Source: Sphagnum compactum (Eukaryota > Bryophyta > Sphagnopsida > Sphagnales). Taken from it: a stretch of DNA of 64,000 nt. Made by a program: the position numbers and the translations under genes. Below are positions 49,600-59,441 of the stretch, piece after piece; position 1 is the first letter of the stretch; each line of letters opens with the position of its first letter. The stretch spans positions 23,002,001 to 23,066,000 of the forward strand of contig OZ234494.1 in the NCBI GenBank assembly GCA_965153455.1. Reading direction: 5' to 3'. The notes below the pieces were generated by a model. That model saw nothing but the letters and a program-made list of their open reading frames with translations, did no database searches and had not been told where the DNA came from.

Positions 49600-49942
49600 A
49601 GTGTATGTTATCGACCCACTGAGTACAGCAGTTGCAAAATTTTCTGGCCAGGTAAAATCTTTTACTTTCTTTAATGCAAATTTTGTTTTTCTATTACTAG
49701 CTTCTATCCGCTGAATTACATCTCGGAAGAGCTCTGGAGGCATGTTAGCCCAGCAACTCTCCTGCTGCTGCTGCTGTTCTTGAGCCCATCATGGTGGCTC
49801 CAACAGCTATGCACAAATTAGCACATCCTGAAGGTGGTTTGAATGAATTTTTGGTTGTACGAATCCTCAGGTTGTCTCAGGGATTGTATGTATCACAGAT
49901 GATTTCAGTCCGGTGATTGTTCCCTGATGAAGATTTGCACTT

Positions 49943-50240
49943 GAAAAAGTGGAGCTTCAACAGCACGCAGAAATCATCAGAAGCATCCAGAGCACGACAG
50001 ACTTTGATCAGATATTGGGGTAGGAGAAAGGGTGCACAGAGGATGATGTTCCAAAGGCATATAGGAAGCTTTCCTTAAAGATTCACCCTGACAAGAACAA
50101 AGCTCCAGGTGCAGAGGAGGCTTTCAAAGCAGTTTCAAAAGCTTTTCAAATGGTGAGCTCAGGGAAGATTATGATGGCTATGGACCTGAAGAAGAGAGTC
50201 AGAGCTCTCAGCACATGCGACAGTGGCAACATGAAGAATG
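49943..50240 (+). pseudogene. Captured J-domain (DnaJ) protein fragment
   Basis: The frame reads EKVELQQHAEIIRSIQSTTD, then FDQILG, a TAG at 50,021, and EKGCTEDDVPKAYRKLSLKI, HPDKNKAPGAEEAFKAVSKA and FQ. This is the J-domain of a plant membrane-type J-protein (the DUF1977-containing group), including the HPD motif that stimulates Hsp70 ATPase. After a short deletion and frame change the text resumes as EDYDGYGPEEESQSSQHMRQ. The TAG, a Pro in the usual DVRKAYR position and the missing middle show decay after capture. Confidence 0.75.
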
Positions 50241-50706
50241 ACCTCTCAGTTATTCCAATTGCTTGAATCCTTCATCACTTTAGGAATTTAAATAGCTTTA
50301 GTAATCTATGTGCAGGTTCTCATTTACATCTAGAAACAAAATTTGTTGTTTCTTCCTTGATCAAGCTTCAAGTTGTGTACACTGCTTTTGCAAGCTAAAA
50401 CCCTGGCCTTTTGTCTTTGAGCAATCCTTGCCTCTGTTGCTGTTATGTGATTGCACTGAGGGAGACATGTTGGTGGAATTCTTTTATCATTTCCATTTCT
50501 CATTCTTAGGAACATTGTCTCTGTGTGACAATTCTCCAACTTTCAAAGTTTCTCCATGTGCTGCTTGCTTGCTTGCTTGTTGGAAGGTGCATATATAATC
50601 ACCATGTATGATGAATAATATTTACACATGACCACATGTAATGCGTTTTTTTTTTTTTTTTCGGTCAATTTTGTAATGCACCGATCCTGCTTTCCGGAAA
50701 GTTTGG

Positions 50707-50858
50707 ATGAGTTCGAAGTTTGCCGGTTCTGATGGTGAGCAAGTCCAATTTGCTGAAGACTTTGAAGAGCTTGCCGATCTTGAAGAGTTTCTAGAGTATC
50801 AAGATCAGTTGCACCTAGAGGAAGCTGCTCGAGAGATGTGGATATTGAGGACGGTAGG
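50707..50858 (+). pseudogene. Unassigned acidic exon-like fragment carried by the Helitron
   Basis: An open stretch beginning MSSKFAGSDGEQVQFAEDFE, then ELADLEEFLEYQDQLHLEEA and AREMWILRT, ends in front of a GTAGGA donor-like site. Composition is strongly acidic and helix-forming. I do not recognise the family. Its place beside the SEC14 and J-domain pieces suggests a third captured fragment. Confidence 0.4.
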
Positions 50859-50949
50859 ACTCTTGGACTTTCCTGAGCTCTTCCTTTTTTTTGTTCTTTT
50901 CTCTGTCCAGTCGGAGTCACCTCCCGAGGCAGAGCCACACATACCGGAT

Positions 50950-51600
50950 TCAACAGCCCTGTGCATTAGGCACAAGGTTCCCCCTAATCCGGACGGACGG
51001 GACGGACATTTCCTCCATCCGTCCGACCCATCCATCCATCCGTCCCATCATACATGGAAGATGGCATCATACAGGGAAGAAAACCCTGGCAGAAATAAAT
51101 AACCCCCCCCCGCCCCCTCATGCCCGGCCCCAGGGGGGGCACCCCCAAGATTTACTGTACAGCGGACGTGGTCTTTTTCTTTTCATTTTCTTTTTCGTTC
51201 TCTGTTTTCGGTGTTTTTTTTTGGTTTATAATAATAATAATAAAATAGAAAAATGAAAAATAATCTTATATATATATATATATATAAAGTTTTAATTTTT
51301 TAATTCATCCATCCCATCGACCGTCTATTTAAGCCGGACGGGGATGGATGTCTATTTAAGTCGGATGGGGTGGGTTAGGACCGGCAAAGACCCACCAGTT
51401 TTAGGTGTATGTTTTATTTATTTTAAACACACACCTGTGCATTAGGCACGGGGCACAAACTCGCCTGGCCCCAAGGGGGGCACCCCTAAGATTGACTGTA
51501 CTGAGGACAGGGTGTTTTTCTTTTCATTTTCTTTTTCGTTCTTTGTTTTTGGAGTTTTTTTTGTTTATAATAATAATAATAAAATAGAAAAATGAAAAAT

Positions 51601-51638
<38 letters not shown>

Positions 51639-52900
51639 CGTCAAATACACACACCTGTGCATTATGCACGGGGCTCAATAAAGGAACAATGAAGCTTCCC
51701 CTAAAGCCGGACGAATGAAGCTTCCCCTTAATCCGTCCGGCCCTAAATATAGCGAGGGCGTGGCTTTCCCATGTCCGTCATCCGTCCCGTCATCCAACCG
51801 GACGGACATTTCCTCCATCCGTTCGACCCGTCCATCCATCCGTCCCGTCATCCACCCTGGCAAAAATAAATAACCCCCCCCCCGCCCCCTCATGCCCGGC
51901 CCCAGGGGGGGCACCCCCAAGATTTACTATACAGCGGACGTGATCTTTTTCTTTTCATTTTCTTTTTCGTTCTCTGTTTTCGGTGTTTTTTTTTGTTTAT
52001 AATAATAATAATAAAATAGAAAAATGAAAAATAATCTTATATATATATATACAAAGTTTTAATTTTCTAATTCATCCATCCCATCAGCCGTCTATTTAAG
52101 CCGGACGGGGATGGATGTCTATTTAAGCCGGATGGGGTGGGTTAAGATCGGCAAAGACCCAGCAGTTTTAGGTGCATGTTTGATTTATTTTAAACACACA
52201 CCTGTGCATTAGGCACGGGGCACAAACTTGCCCGGCCCCAGGGGGGGCACCCCCAAGATTTACTGTACAGAGGACGTGGTCTTCTTCTTTTCATTTTCTT
52301 TTTCGTTCTCTGTTTTCGGTGTTTTTTTTTTGGTTTATAATAATAATAATAATAAAATAGAAAAATGAAAAATAATCTTATATATATATATATATAAAGT
52401 TTTTATTTTTTAATTCATCCATCCCATCAGCTGTCTATTTAAGCCGGATGGGGTGGGTTAGGATTGGCAAAGACCCACCAGTTTTAGGTGCATGTTTGAT
52501 TTATTTTAAAACACACCTGTGCATTAGGCACGGGGCACAAACTTGCCCGGCCCCAAGGGGGGCACCCCCAAGATTTACTATACAGAGGACGGGGTGTTTT
52601 TCTTTTCATTTTCTTTTTCGTTCTCTGTTTTCGGTGTTTCTTTTTGTTTATAATAATAATAATAAAATAGAAAAATGAAAAATTATCTTATATATATATA
52701 TTTTTTTAATTTTTTTTTAATTTCTTAATTCATCCATCCCCGTCTGGCTTATTTTTTAATTCATCCATCCCGTCAGCCGTCTATTTAAGCCGGACGAGGA
52801 TGGATGTCTATTTAAGCCAGATGGGGTGGGTTAGGACCGGCAAAGACCCACCAGTTTTAGGTGCATGTTTGATTTATTTTAAACACACACGTGTGCATTA
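50950..52900 (+). repeat. GC-rich tandem array with recurring Helitron-type hairpins
   Basis: Units of about 315-430 bases repeat in direct order. Each typically has CCTGTGCATTAGGCACGGGG, a GGGGGGGCACCCCCAAGATT block, TTTACTRTACAGMGGACG, a TTTTCATTTTCTTTTTCG run, (AAT)n, (TA)n, then GCCGTCTATTTAAGCCGGA and GGGGTGGGTTA. TTTACTGTACAG-type starts lie near 51,152, 51,493, 51,926, 52,258 and 52,573. Hairpin-like words lie at 50,958, 51,434, 51,654, 52,201, 52,516 and 52,890. The array spans the junction of the two elements. Confidence 0.85.
51654..51700 (+). other. Head-to-tail Helitron junction (3' end fused to 5' end)
   Basis: The 3' terminal hairpin and GGGGCTCAA (ending 51,678) are followed at once by TAAAGGAACAATGAAGCTTC, which is the 5' terminus from 48,996 on. 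Compared with intact ends, the final ACTAG of the first element and the first TCTATAG of the second, 12 bases in all, are absent. Confidence 0.8.
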
Positions 52901-53722
52901 GGCCTTTCTTACTATTCTATTCACAAAGAGAACAGACACACGTGCAGGCGCGCACGCAAGAGAGTAGATGATCAAAAAAGACGGCGAGCGAGACAGTAAG
53001 GATGGCAATTCCGGCTATTTAGATTCTCAAAGAAAACAGACATACGTGCATGCACGCACACACACACACACACAAACACATATTGAAAAGGTCGCGAGAG
53101 GTTGTCGTCTACTGCATCTGTGGCACACGTTTGATAGGGCTAGCAGCAGTGTGTACAAGTGTGGTGGGATGGTGCACTTGATGATGCAACCCTGCACTTA
53201 CACTTTACATTGGCTTCAGCGGCTCCGCTTCAACGAGTATTGGGTGCCTGTTCTGGTGGTCACGTACTTCACCATAATCTATTCTCTTTGCACGTCATTG
53301 GCTTCAGCGGCTCTACTTTAGCGGGTACTGGGTGCATGGGCAGTTGTGATTCCTCTGTTGACCTTCAGCTGTAACCTTCCACAGTTGGAATCACTGCCCA
53401 TCTGGATCCTTACACGTCCAGATGGGCAACGAATTCCTGTCTGCGCCTTTGTAGGCACCTTTAGCAGTTTAGTTAGTTAGTTGGTTGTTCAATCAATCGT
53501 TTGCCATGCTGCAAAATGGGTCCCCTATAGTACATGGTCAGCTTTAACACATAGTCTGTTGAAGATGTTGTACCTAACTGAAGGATGACTTTTAGTTTAG
53601 CTTTAGATCATTGAGAGCTTTGCGAACTTTCCATTAATCTTAAATCATCTGGATTTGATAGGTTAATTTCTGTGTAACCTTGACCTTCCCCGAAGAGTGC
53701 AGGAGAAACCCCTCGCCCCAAG
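52900..53722 (+). other. Leader between the repeat array and the Rep/helicase frame
   Basis: Contains a (CA)n run near 53,055-53,072 and a two-copy block (TTGGCTTCAGCGGCTC at about 53,210 and 53,298, each followed by a TATTGGGTGC-type word). It probably holds the promoter and 5' UTR of the transposase. No separate gene was recognised. Confidence 0.5.
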
Positions 53723-54796
53723 ATGTTCGAATTGTTTGGAGATGGAGATGCGTCAGCTCAAAGCACGTTAGAATCTGCACATGAACGTCACAATCGCCTA
53801 CAGAGAGAACGTCGTAATCACCTACAGAGAGCACGACGTGCTAAACAATGTGAACAACCTTCTTTTCGCAATGACGCATTACAATTGTTTGTAGACGGAG
53901 ATGCGTCAGCTCAAGGCACGTCAGAATCTGCACATGAACGTCGCAATCGCCTACAGAGAGAACGGCGTGCTAACCAACGCGAACAACCTTCTTTTCGCAA
54001 TGACGCATTACAATTGTTTAGAGACGGAGATGCGTCAGCTCAAGGCACGTCAGAATCTGCACATGAACGTCGCAATCGCCTACAGAGAGAACGGCGTGTT
54101 AAGCAACGTGAACAACCTTCTCTTCGCAATGACGCATTACAATTGTTTGGAGACGGAGATGCGTCAGCCTCGGGACGATGGGATTGTGGAGAAATGGACA
54201 CAATATGTGGATTTTGCAGCGCAAAAATGTGGATCAAAGAACGATCAGCAAACTCAACGAACACCAACCCACAATTTTCTCTGTGTTGCGAGAATGGCAA
54301 AGTTCTGTTGTTGAATCTTCCTGCAACACCGCAAGAGCTAGAAGTTCTTTTAACCAGCAAAGAAAGTAGTGCTGTCAAATTTCGAGATCAGATTCGCATG
54401 TACAATTCGGTGTTGGCATTCACTTCGCTCGGTGCCAAAGTTGATGAGTTGGTAACAGGAGGGCCTGGACCGTACTCCTTTCGCATTCAAGGTGAACTTT
54501 ATCACAAAATCAGATCCCTATGTCCTGCCGAAGGACAACGGGCACAGTTTGCACAACTGTACATTCATGATACGAAACACGAACATCAAAACCGGCATGC
54601 TGTTATGCCCTTGCTTGATCCAATGACGTTGGATCGGTTGTTGACCATGATGTACAATATCAATCCCTATGTCAAAAGTGTTCAAAATGGCAAGGGATAT
54701 GATGGCAATAGAAGGTGTTCCCATGGATCTGAAATTGCGTCTCATTGCCTCTCGAACAAAGGATGCCCGTCGATACAATGTGCCGACGGCCGATGA
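53723..54796 (+). CDS. Helitron transposase N-terminal part: basic repeats and zinc-finger segment (broken gene)
   Basis: The frame opens at an ATG at 53,723 and begins with over three copies of a 43-residue (129-bp) unit with FxDGDASAQGTSESAHERRN then RLQRERR and QREQPSFRNDALQL; unit starts are visible at 53,867, 53,996 and 54,125. Arg-rich ERRxRLQRERR repeats are usual at the N-terminus of plant Helitron proteins. Next comes CGFCSAKMWIKE followed by FSLCCENGKV, the Cys-rich zinc finger of the family, and the start of the Rep N-terminal region (GPYSFRIQGELYH, FAQLYIHDT). At about 54,674-54,677 one extra base in an A run shifts the frame. The true continuation, FKMARDMMAIEGVPMDLKLR onward, is read in the frame that starts at 54,669, so the last 40 residues of this open frame are not genuine. 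Confidence 0.85.
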   Translation: MFELFGDGDASAQSTLESAHERHNRLQRERRNHLQRARRAKQCEQPSFRNDALQLFVDGDASAQGTSESAHERRNRLQRERRANQREQPSFRNDALQLFRDGDASAQGTSESAHERRNRLQRERRVKQREQPSLRNDALQLFGDGDASASGRWDCGEMDTICGFCSAKMWIKERSANSTNTNPQFSLCCENGKVLLLNLPATPQELEVLLTSKESSAVKFRDQIRMYNSVLAFTSLGAKVDELVTGGPGPYSFRIQGELYHKIRSLCPAEGQRAQFAQLYIHDTKHEHQNRHAVMPLLDPMTLDRLLTMMYNINPYVKSVQNGKGYDGNRRCSHGSEIASHCLSNKGCPSIQCADGR

Positions 54797-54908
54797 AATC
54801 GCTACATTGATGGTAGGAGATGGTTCTGAGGCTGTAGACAAACGTGACGTTGTCCTTGCTTAGCAAGCTGGCCCGTTTTAGCGCATTTCTGAACTACATG
54901 TCGGATAC

Positions 54909-56477
54909 ATGGCTCTACATTATCCGTTGTTATTTCCTTACGGTGAGGATGGATGGCATCCGAATATTCTGGTCAATGGTGTTGTTGCTGATGCAGATTT
55001 GGATGAAGACCATGCGAGAGAATCTGAGCTTCAAAGAAAACATTGCAATGTGACAATGGCGAAATTTTATGGTTATCGGCTTCAACATCGAGACACTGAT
55101 GGCATTGCGTTGCTTCGGGGTGACCGATTGCGGCAGCAATACATTGTGGATGCTTATGCGGCTATCGAACAAATTCGCTTGAAGTATCTACGCTTGAATA
55201 AAAAAAAACTTCGCGTGGATCTTTATCAAGGCCTTCAAGACGCCATCGCTGCAGGTGACACTAGCGCTGCTGCCATCGGACAGAGGATCATTCTGCCATC
55301 TTCTTTCACAGTAGGTCCATGTCACATGGTTCAAAATTATCAAGATGCCATGGCAATCTGTAGATGGGCCGGCTGCCCGGATGCGTTTGTTACATTCACT
55401 TGCAATCCCCAATGGCTTGAAATCAAGAAAGCATTGCTACTCGGACAACAACCTCAGGATCGACCCGATTTGGTAACCCGAGTGTTCAAAATCAAGCTGA
55501 AGGAGTTGATCAATGACATTCACAAGAACCATATTCTGGGACGCACGATTGCAGGAATCTATGTCATTGAATTTCAAAAGCGTGGGCTACCGCATGCACA
55601 CATTCTCATCTTCTTTACCAAAGACTACAAACCACACACGGTCGAGGATGTGGACCGCATGATCAGTGCTGAACTTCCGAATTCAGAAACAAACAAGTTG
55701 GCCCACGAGATGGTTGCCAGATGCATGATGCATGGTCCATGTGGAGCTGCGTTTCCAAATGCCCCGTGCATGGAAGAAGGCAAATGCAAAAAACAATATC
55801 CACGCAAGTTCCAATCCGAGACGCTGACGGATGTAAACGGATACCCTACTTATCAGCGTAGAGATACGGGGCACACAGTTTTGGTTCATGGCATTGAATT
55901 GGATAATCGTTGGGTGGTACCACACAATGTCTATTTATCGACCAAATACGATGCGCACATCAACGTTGAAGTCTGCAACAATATTCGTGCAGTCAAATAT
56001 CTATTCAAGTACGTATATAAAGGACATGATCGTGCAACTATTGAGATCTCACGCCAGAGCGATAATGCCACCGAAGGGAATGTGGTCGAAACTGATGAAA
56101 TTAAGAAATATCTCGACTGTCGCTATGTATCTGCATCGGAGGCAGTGTGGCGCATCTTCAAGTTTGATATGCATGAGTGGTTTCCTACCGTTGAGCGTCT
56201 GCAATACCATTTGCCCAATCAACAAATGGTGTTGTTTGATGATGATGATGATGTGCAGGAAGTGGCAACACGATCAGCCATTTCTAGAACGATGCTCACA
56301 GAATGGTTCAAAACAAACCAAGAATCGGAAGTTGCACGAAGCTTTACATTCGATCAATTCCCTCAGCAATGGGTGTGGAATCGGAAGTTGAAGCGATGGA
56401 CAATGCGCAAGAGAGGTTTTGCCATTGGTCGCATGTATTATGCACACCCGACATCGGGTGAACGTTATTATTTGTGA
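54909..56477 (+). CDS. Helitron Rep (HUH nuclease) part (broken gene)
   Basis: This holds the Helitron_like_N and rolling-circle Rep region. It has ALHYPLLFPYGEDGW at the start, then FVTFTCNPQWLEI, the HUH-type metal-binding motif in QKRGLPHAHILIFF (HAH codons at 55,593-55,601), CMMHGPCG, and the region with the catalytic tyrosines, KYLFKYVYKGHD (about 55,997-56,032). Rep nicks one strand and becomes covalently joined to DNA through Tyr to start rolling-circle transfer. The frame is the same as that of 54,669-54,863, from which it is separated by two in-frame TAG codons (54,861 and 54,879), both where the family text suggests Gln. It ends at a TGA at 56,475, directly before the helicase part. 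The key residues look intact. Confidence 0.9.
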   Translation: MALHYPLLFPYGEDGWHPNILVNGVVADADLDEDHARESELQRKHCNVTMAKFYGYRLQHRDTDGIALLRGDRLRQQYIVDAYAAIEQIRLKYLRLNKKKLRVDLYQGLQDAIAAGDTSAAAIGQRIILPSSFTVGPCHMVQNYQDAMAICRWAGCPDAFVTFTCNPQWLEIKKALLLGQQPQDRPDLVTRVFKIKLKELINDIHKNHILGRTIAGIYVIEFQKRGLPHAHILIFFTKDYKPHTVEDVDRMISAELPNSETNKLAHEMVARCMMHGPCGAAFPNAPCMEEGKCKKQYPRKFQSETLTDVNGYPTYQRRDTGHTVLVHGIELDNRWVVPHNVYLSTKYDAHINVEVCNNIRAVKYLFKYVYKGHDRATIEISRQSDNATEGNVVETDEIKKYLDCRYVSASEAVWRIFKFDMHEWFPTVERLQYHLPNQQMVLFDDDDDVQEVATRSAISRTMLTEWFKTNQESEVARSFTFDQFPQQWVWNRKLKRWTMRKRGFAIGRMYYAHPTSGERYYL

Positions 56478-58442
56478 ATGCTGCTGAACTGCGTCAAAGG
56501 TGCCACATCCTACGAGCATTTGCGGACAGTGGATGGCAGAGAGCACGACACATTCAAAGATGCATGCATTGCAATGGGTTTGCTTGCAGACAATAATGAA
56601 TGGCATCAAGCCTTGGAAGAAGCTAGTGTTTGGGCCTCAGGACGACAACTGCGTGACATGTTTGCTTCCATGTTGATGTTTTGTGAGGTCACGAATCCGA
56701 GACAGCTATGGGATGCACATTGGGAGTCTTTGAGCGATGACATTGAAGCAATGACACGCTGCGAGCGTGCTGATCCAACTGTTACCCTTTCTGAGGATGC
56801 GCTAAAGGATCGTGCATTGTATGAGATCGATCAGGTTCTCATGCGTAATGGACACCGCCTGGAAGATTTCGCAACGCTTCCCAAGTCTAATTACATCCCT
56901 TCTGTTCATGGAGGAAACCGATTGGTTGAAGAAGAGTTAACTTATGATCAGCATTCATTGACCCTAGATGCAGACAATACAAAAGATAGGCTCAATGGTG
57001 ATCAGCGCAACGCATACGAAACTATTTTGAATGCCGTGACAAACAAAGAGGGCAAACTATTCTTTGTGTATGGCAGTGGTGGGACCGGCAAAACATTTGT
57101 TTGGACAACACTTCTGTCCCGTCTACGAGGGCCAGGCAAAATCGTGCTTGCAGTTGCCTCATCAGGAATTGCATCTTTGTTGCTTCCGGGCGGCAGAACC
57201 GCCCATTCAAGATTCAAGATTCCGATTGATCTCCACGATGAGTCAACTTGCAACATCACACAACAGATGAAAGTGGCCGAATTGGTGCGTAAAGCTGATC
57301 TGATCATTTGGGATGAGGCACCGATGATGCATCGTCGAGCTTTTGAAGCTGTTGATCGCACCCTACGTGATTTGATGCAATTGGATGACGCACAGGCAAC
57401 CGAGAAAATCTTTGGTGGGAAAACCATGGTCCTTGGTGGGGATTTTCGACAGATCTTGCCTGTTGTTCCCAAGGGGGGACGAGAAGACATTGTCAGTGCT
57501 TCGTTGCCTCGATCGCATCTTTGGCAGCATGTTACAATTCTTCGTCTTCATATCAACATGCGAGTCATGGCAACCAATTCTGAAGAGCAGCGAGAGTTTA
57601 CCAAATGGGTGTTGAATGTTGGGGATGGTAATCTTCCTCCCATTGGAAAAGAAGAAGGTGTCGATCCAGATTGGATCAAGATTCCATCCCATATGAGGCT
57701 GCCAGCAGAAGATTGCAGCTTAAGAGGATTAATCCGAACCATCTATCCGCATCACCAGTGCCACTCTAGAGATGCCATGTATCTTATGCAACGCAGCATT
57801 CTAGCCCCCAAGAATACTGATGTTGATGAAGTCAACAATGCAACTTTAGAATCGCTATCTGAAGAATCGCACACATACTTCAGCGCAAATTCTTTGACTC
57901 CAACAGAAGAAGGTGCAAATGTTGCTGCAGGAGTTTCAATGGATTCATTATATTCGGTGGAATTTTTAGACACTTTGCAATTTAGCGGTATCGCAAATCA
58001 TGAGCTGGAACTCAAAGTGGGTGTGCCAATCCTTTTGTTGCGTAATCTCAATCAATCAATAGGATTGTGCAATGGTACAAGGTTGATTGTCAAAAGATTG
58101 GGTCAGCGTGTCATTGAAGCGGAAATCATCACAGGAAACAATGTCGGCAAACGTGTGTTCATACCTCGCATCATCATGTCCCCCTCTGGGACTGATTGGC
58201 CATTTGTTTTGAGTTGTCGTCAATTTCCAGTTCGAGTGGCATTTGCGATCACAATCAACAAGAGTCAAGGTCAAACATTCAACAACGTTGGGGTATATTT
58301 GCCGTCTCCGGTCTATTCCCATGGTCAGCTCTATGTTGCTATTTCACGGGTCACAAGTAGTGCAAACATCAAGATTTTCAACGGCCAGGGTCCCGATAGA
58401 TACATGCGGAATGTGGTATATAAAGAGGTTTTGGAAATGTAG
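56478..58442 (+). CDS. Helitron PIF1-type helicase part (broken gene)
   Basis: This open frame of 654 codons lies in the same frame as the Rep part and is split from it only by the TGA at 56,475, where the family text has Arg (YYL, Arg, MLLN). It holds a PIF1-like superfamily 1 helicase: Walker [13 protein letters not shown] (about residue 201), Walker [13 protein letters not shown] (about 275), [11 protein letters not shown] (about 320), [13 protein letters not shown] (about 590) and [10 protein letters not shown] (about 620). The helicase unwinds DNA during rolling-circle transposition. It stops at 58,442, about 180 bases before the 3' end of the element. All the main motifs are present. 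Confidence 0.92.
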   Translation: MLLNCVKGATSYEHLRTVDGREHDTFKDACIAMGLLADNNEWHQALEEASVWASGRQLRDMFASMLMFCEVTNPRQLWDAHWESLSDDIEAMTRCERADPTVTLSEDALKDRALYEIDQVLMRNGHRLEDFATLPKSNYIPSVHGGNRLVEEELTYDQHSLTLDADNTKDRLNGDQRNAYETILNAVTNKEGKLFFVYGSGGTGKTFVWTTLLSRLRGPGKIVLAVASSGIASLLLPGGRTAHSRFKIPIDLHDESTCNITQQMKVAELVRKADLIIWDEAPMMHRRAFEAVDRTLRDLMQLDDAQATEKIFGGKTMVLGGDFRQILPVVPKGGREDIVSASLPRSHLWQHVTILRLHINMRVMATNSEEQREFTKWVLNVGDGNLPPIGKEEGVDPDWIKIPSHMRLPAEDCSLRGLIRTIYPHHQCHSRDAMYLMQRSILAPKNTDVDEVNNATLESLSEESHTYFSANSLTPTEEGANVAAGVSMDSLYSVEFLDTLQFSGIANHELELKVGVPILLLRNLNQSIGLCNGTRLIVKRLGQRVIEAEIITGNNVGKRVFIPRIIMSPSGTDWPFVLSCRQFPVRVAFAITINKSQGQTFNNVGVYLPSPVYSHGQLYVAISRVTSSANIKIFNGQGPDRYMRNVVYKEVLEM

Positions 58443-58589
58443 TTGGTAGGTGTAATTTTGTAATATGTATCGTCAAATGCACAGGCAAAAATGGATTCAT
58501 ACTAGATTTTTTATTTAAAATAAACAAAGTAACTACGACACCAATATCATTGAGCATCATTTTGTAATATGTACCGTCAAATACACACA

Positions 58590-58619
58590 CCTGTGCATTA
58601 TGCACGGGGCTCAAACTAG
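58590..58619 (+). terminator. Helitron 3' terminus: hairpin plus CTAG
   Basis: CCTGTGCA, a TTA loop and TGCACGGG form a stem, with one T-G wobble. GCTCAAA and the terminal CTAG (58,616-58,619) follow, and the host T at 58,620. A partial duplicate of the sequence leading into the terminus (TTTTGTAATATGTATCGTCA) lies at about 58,456-58,475. Confidence 0.9.
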
Positions 58620-59326
58620 TACCAAAGTAATGCAGCGGTGGGAAAAGAGCACAATAAAAACATGTTCAATTTTTGGTATGGATGTCATTCACATCTTTTA
58701 TGAAATGATACTCAATCTGTTGTACCTCCATCTGAAAGCAATGGCTGGCTACATGGAACCATCATCATGGATTTTGTACCATTGGCAATTTAGGTTCCTC
58801 CATTTTCCCCCTTATTATCTATTTGATCTTCTATTTAAAATTGTCTTTATAAACAAGTTTTTTTCAAAATAAATATCCATCCCTTGGTTTGTGTTTGTGT
58901 GGTACTTTAAAGGGGTCGTCTACATTTTACTGCCACAAGTCTCCATCTGGTCAGTTGAATAGCAACTATCACTGTTTCATTTTATATGACATTCAAATCA
59001 ATTCAATGAAAAGGGTTAGATTTGCATCTAATTTGTCTAATTGACTCAGTTTTTTCTTTTTTGATATCAGCTTCTAATCAACCTCAAACCTAATTGAGAA
59101 TTGCACAAGACATAATGTATATCAATGCAAAAGCATTGGATCCATAATTACAACAGATAAATAAATAAGTTAGAGATTCAGATCAACCTTTCTTTTCCAT
59201 TTATTGACATCAAGAATATCCTAGCTTGATATTTTCGGCAATCAAATGCCTTTTGATGCTTGTTGGTTTGACTGTCAATCCAAATGACATTGAGATTTCA
59301 GAACAGCACAATTGAGATTTCACACC
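58620..59326. repeat. Unit B, middle arm of the tandem duplication
   Basis: Homologue of 9,179-9,891, resuming immediately after the Helitron. No gene was recognised. It ends at the junction where the 23.6-kb segment is missing. Confidence 0.92.
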
Positions 59327-59330
59327 AATG
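59327..59330. other. Breakpoint where 23.6 kb is absent from unit B
   Basis: TTTCACACCA (matching unit A to about 9,891) is joined to TTATGCATTTACC (matching unit A from 33,489) through about four bases (ATG plus one) with no counterpart. The look is that of end-joining with little or no homology. Confidence 0.8.
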
Positions 59331-59441
59331 TTATGCATTTACCATTTTGTTTTCGGAAAATGAGTTCAAATTCTTCACAGTTCTTAAATACATGGTTGAA
59401 AGCATTGAATTTTGGCAATTCTAGCCAACACCTAACATGGC

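Larger units (their letters stand above)
48989..51678 (+). mobile_element. First Helitron of the pair: short, gene-capturing, non-autonomous
   Basis: It begins TCTATAGTAAAGGAACAATG and ends with a 3' terminus almost identical to that at 58,56x-58,614 (CGTCAAATACACACACC, the hairpin, then GGGGCTCAA), but the final ACTAG is missing. Inside are a SEC14-type exon, a J-domain fragment, an unassigned acidic exon and the first repeat units of the GC-rich array. It has no Rep or helicase. Confidence 0.75.
48989..58619 (+). mobile_element. Composite Helitron (rolling-circle transposon) inserted in unit B
   Basis: The element starts with TC (TCTATAGTAAAGG) and ends with CTAG at 58,616-58,619, preceded by a hairpin. 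It sits between A and T, as Helitrons do. The empty site survives in unit A at 9,178/9,179 (TCAA then TACCAAAG), which fixes both borders and the absence of a target-site duplication. Twelve extra bases, (TTA)4 at 48,977-48,988, lie between the target and the TC. Internally it looks like two elements head to tail: a gene-fragment carrier (48,989-51,678) and a Rep/helicase element (51,679-58,619). Its GC content and CCGGACGG-rich text contrast with the AT-rich host DNA. Confidence 0.93.
51679..58619 (+). mobile_element. Second Helitron of the pair: Rep/helicase-coding, formerly autonomous
   Basis: It carries the 5' subterminal sequence, the GC-rich array, a leader of about 800 bases, a Rep/helicase reading frame in three pieces (53,723-58,442) and the 3' hairpin with CTAG. 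The coding frame has one frameshift and three stops, so autonomous movement of this copy is unlikely. Confidence 0.8.

Noticed and set aside
51190-51290. (AAT)n and (TA)n runs as independent microsatellites
   Set aside because: They recur at the same place in each unit of the Helitron array, so they are part of the repeat unit.
50950-52900. Possible CRISPR-like or satellite array
   Set aside because: Units are hundreds of bases long without spacers, carry Helitron termini and lie inside a plant transposon.
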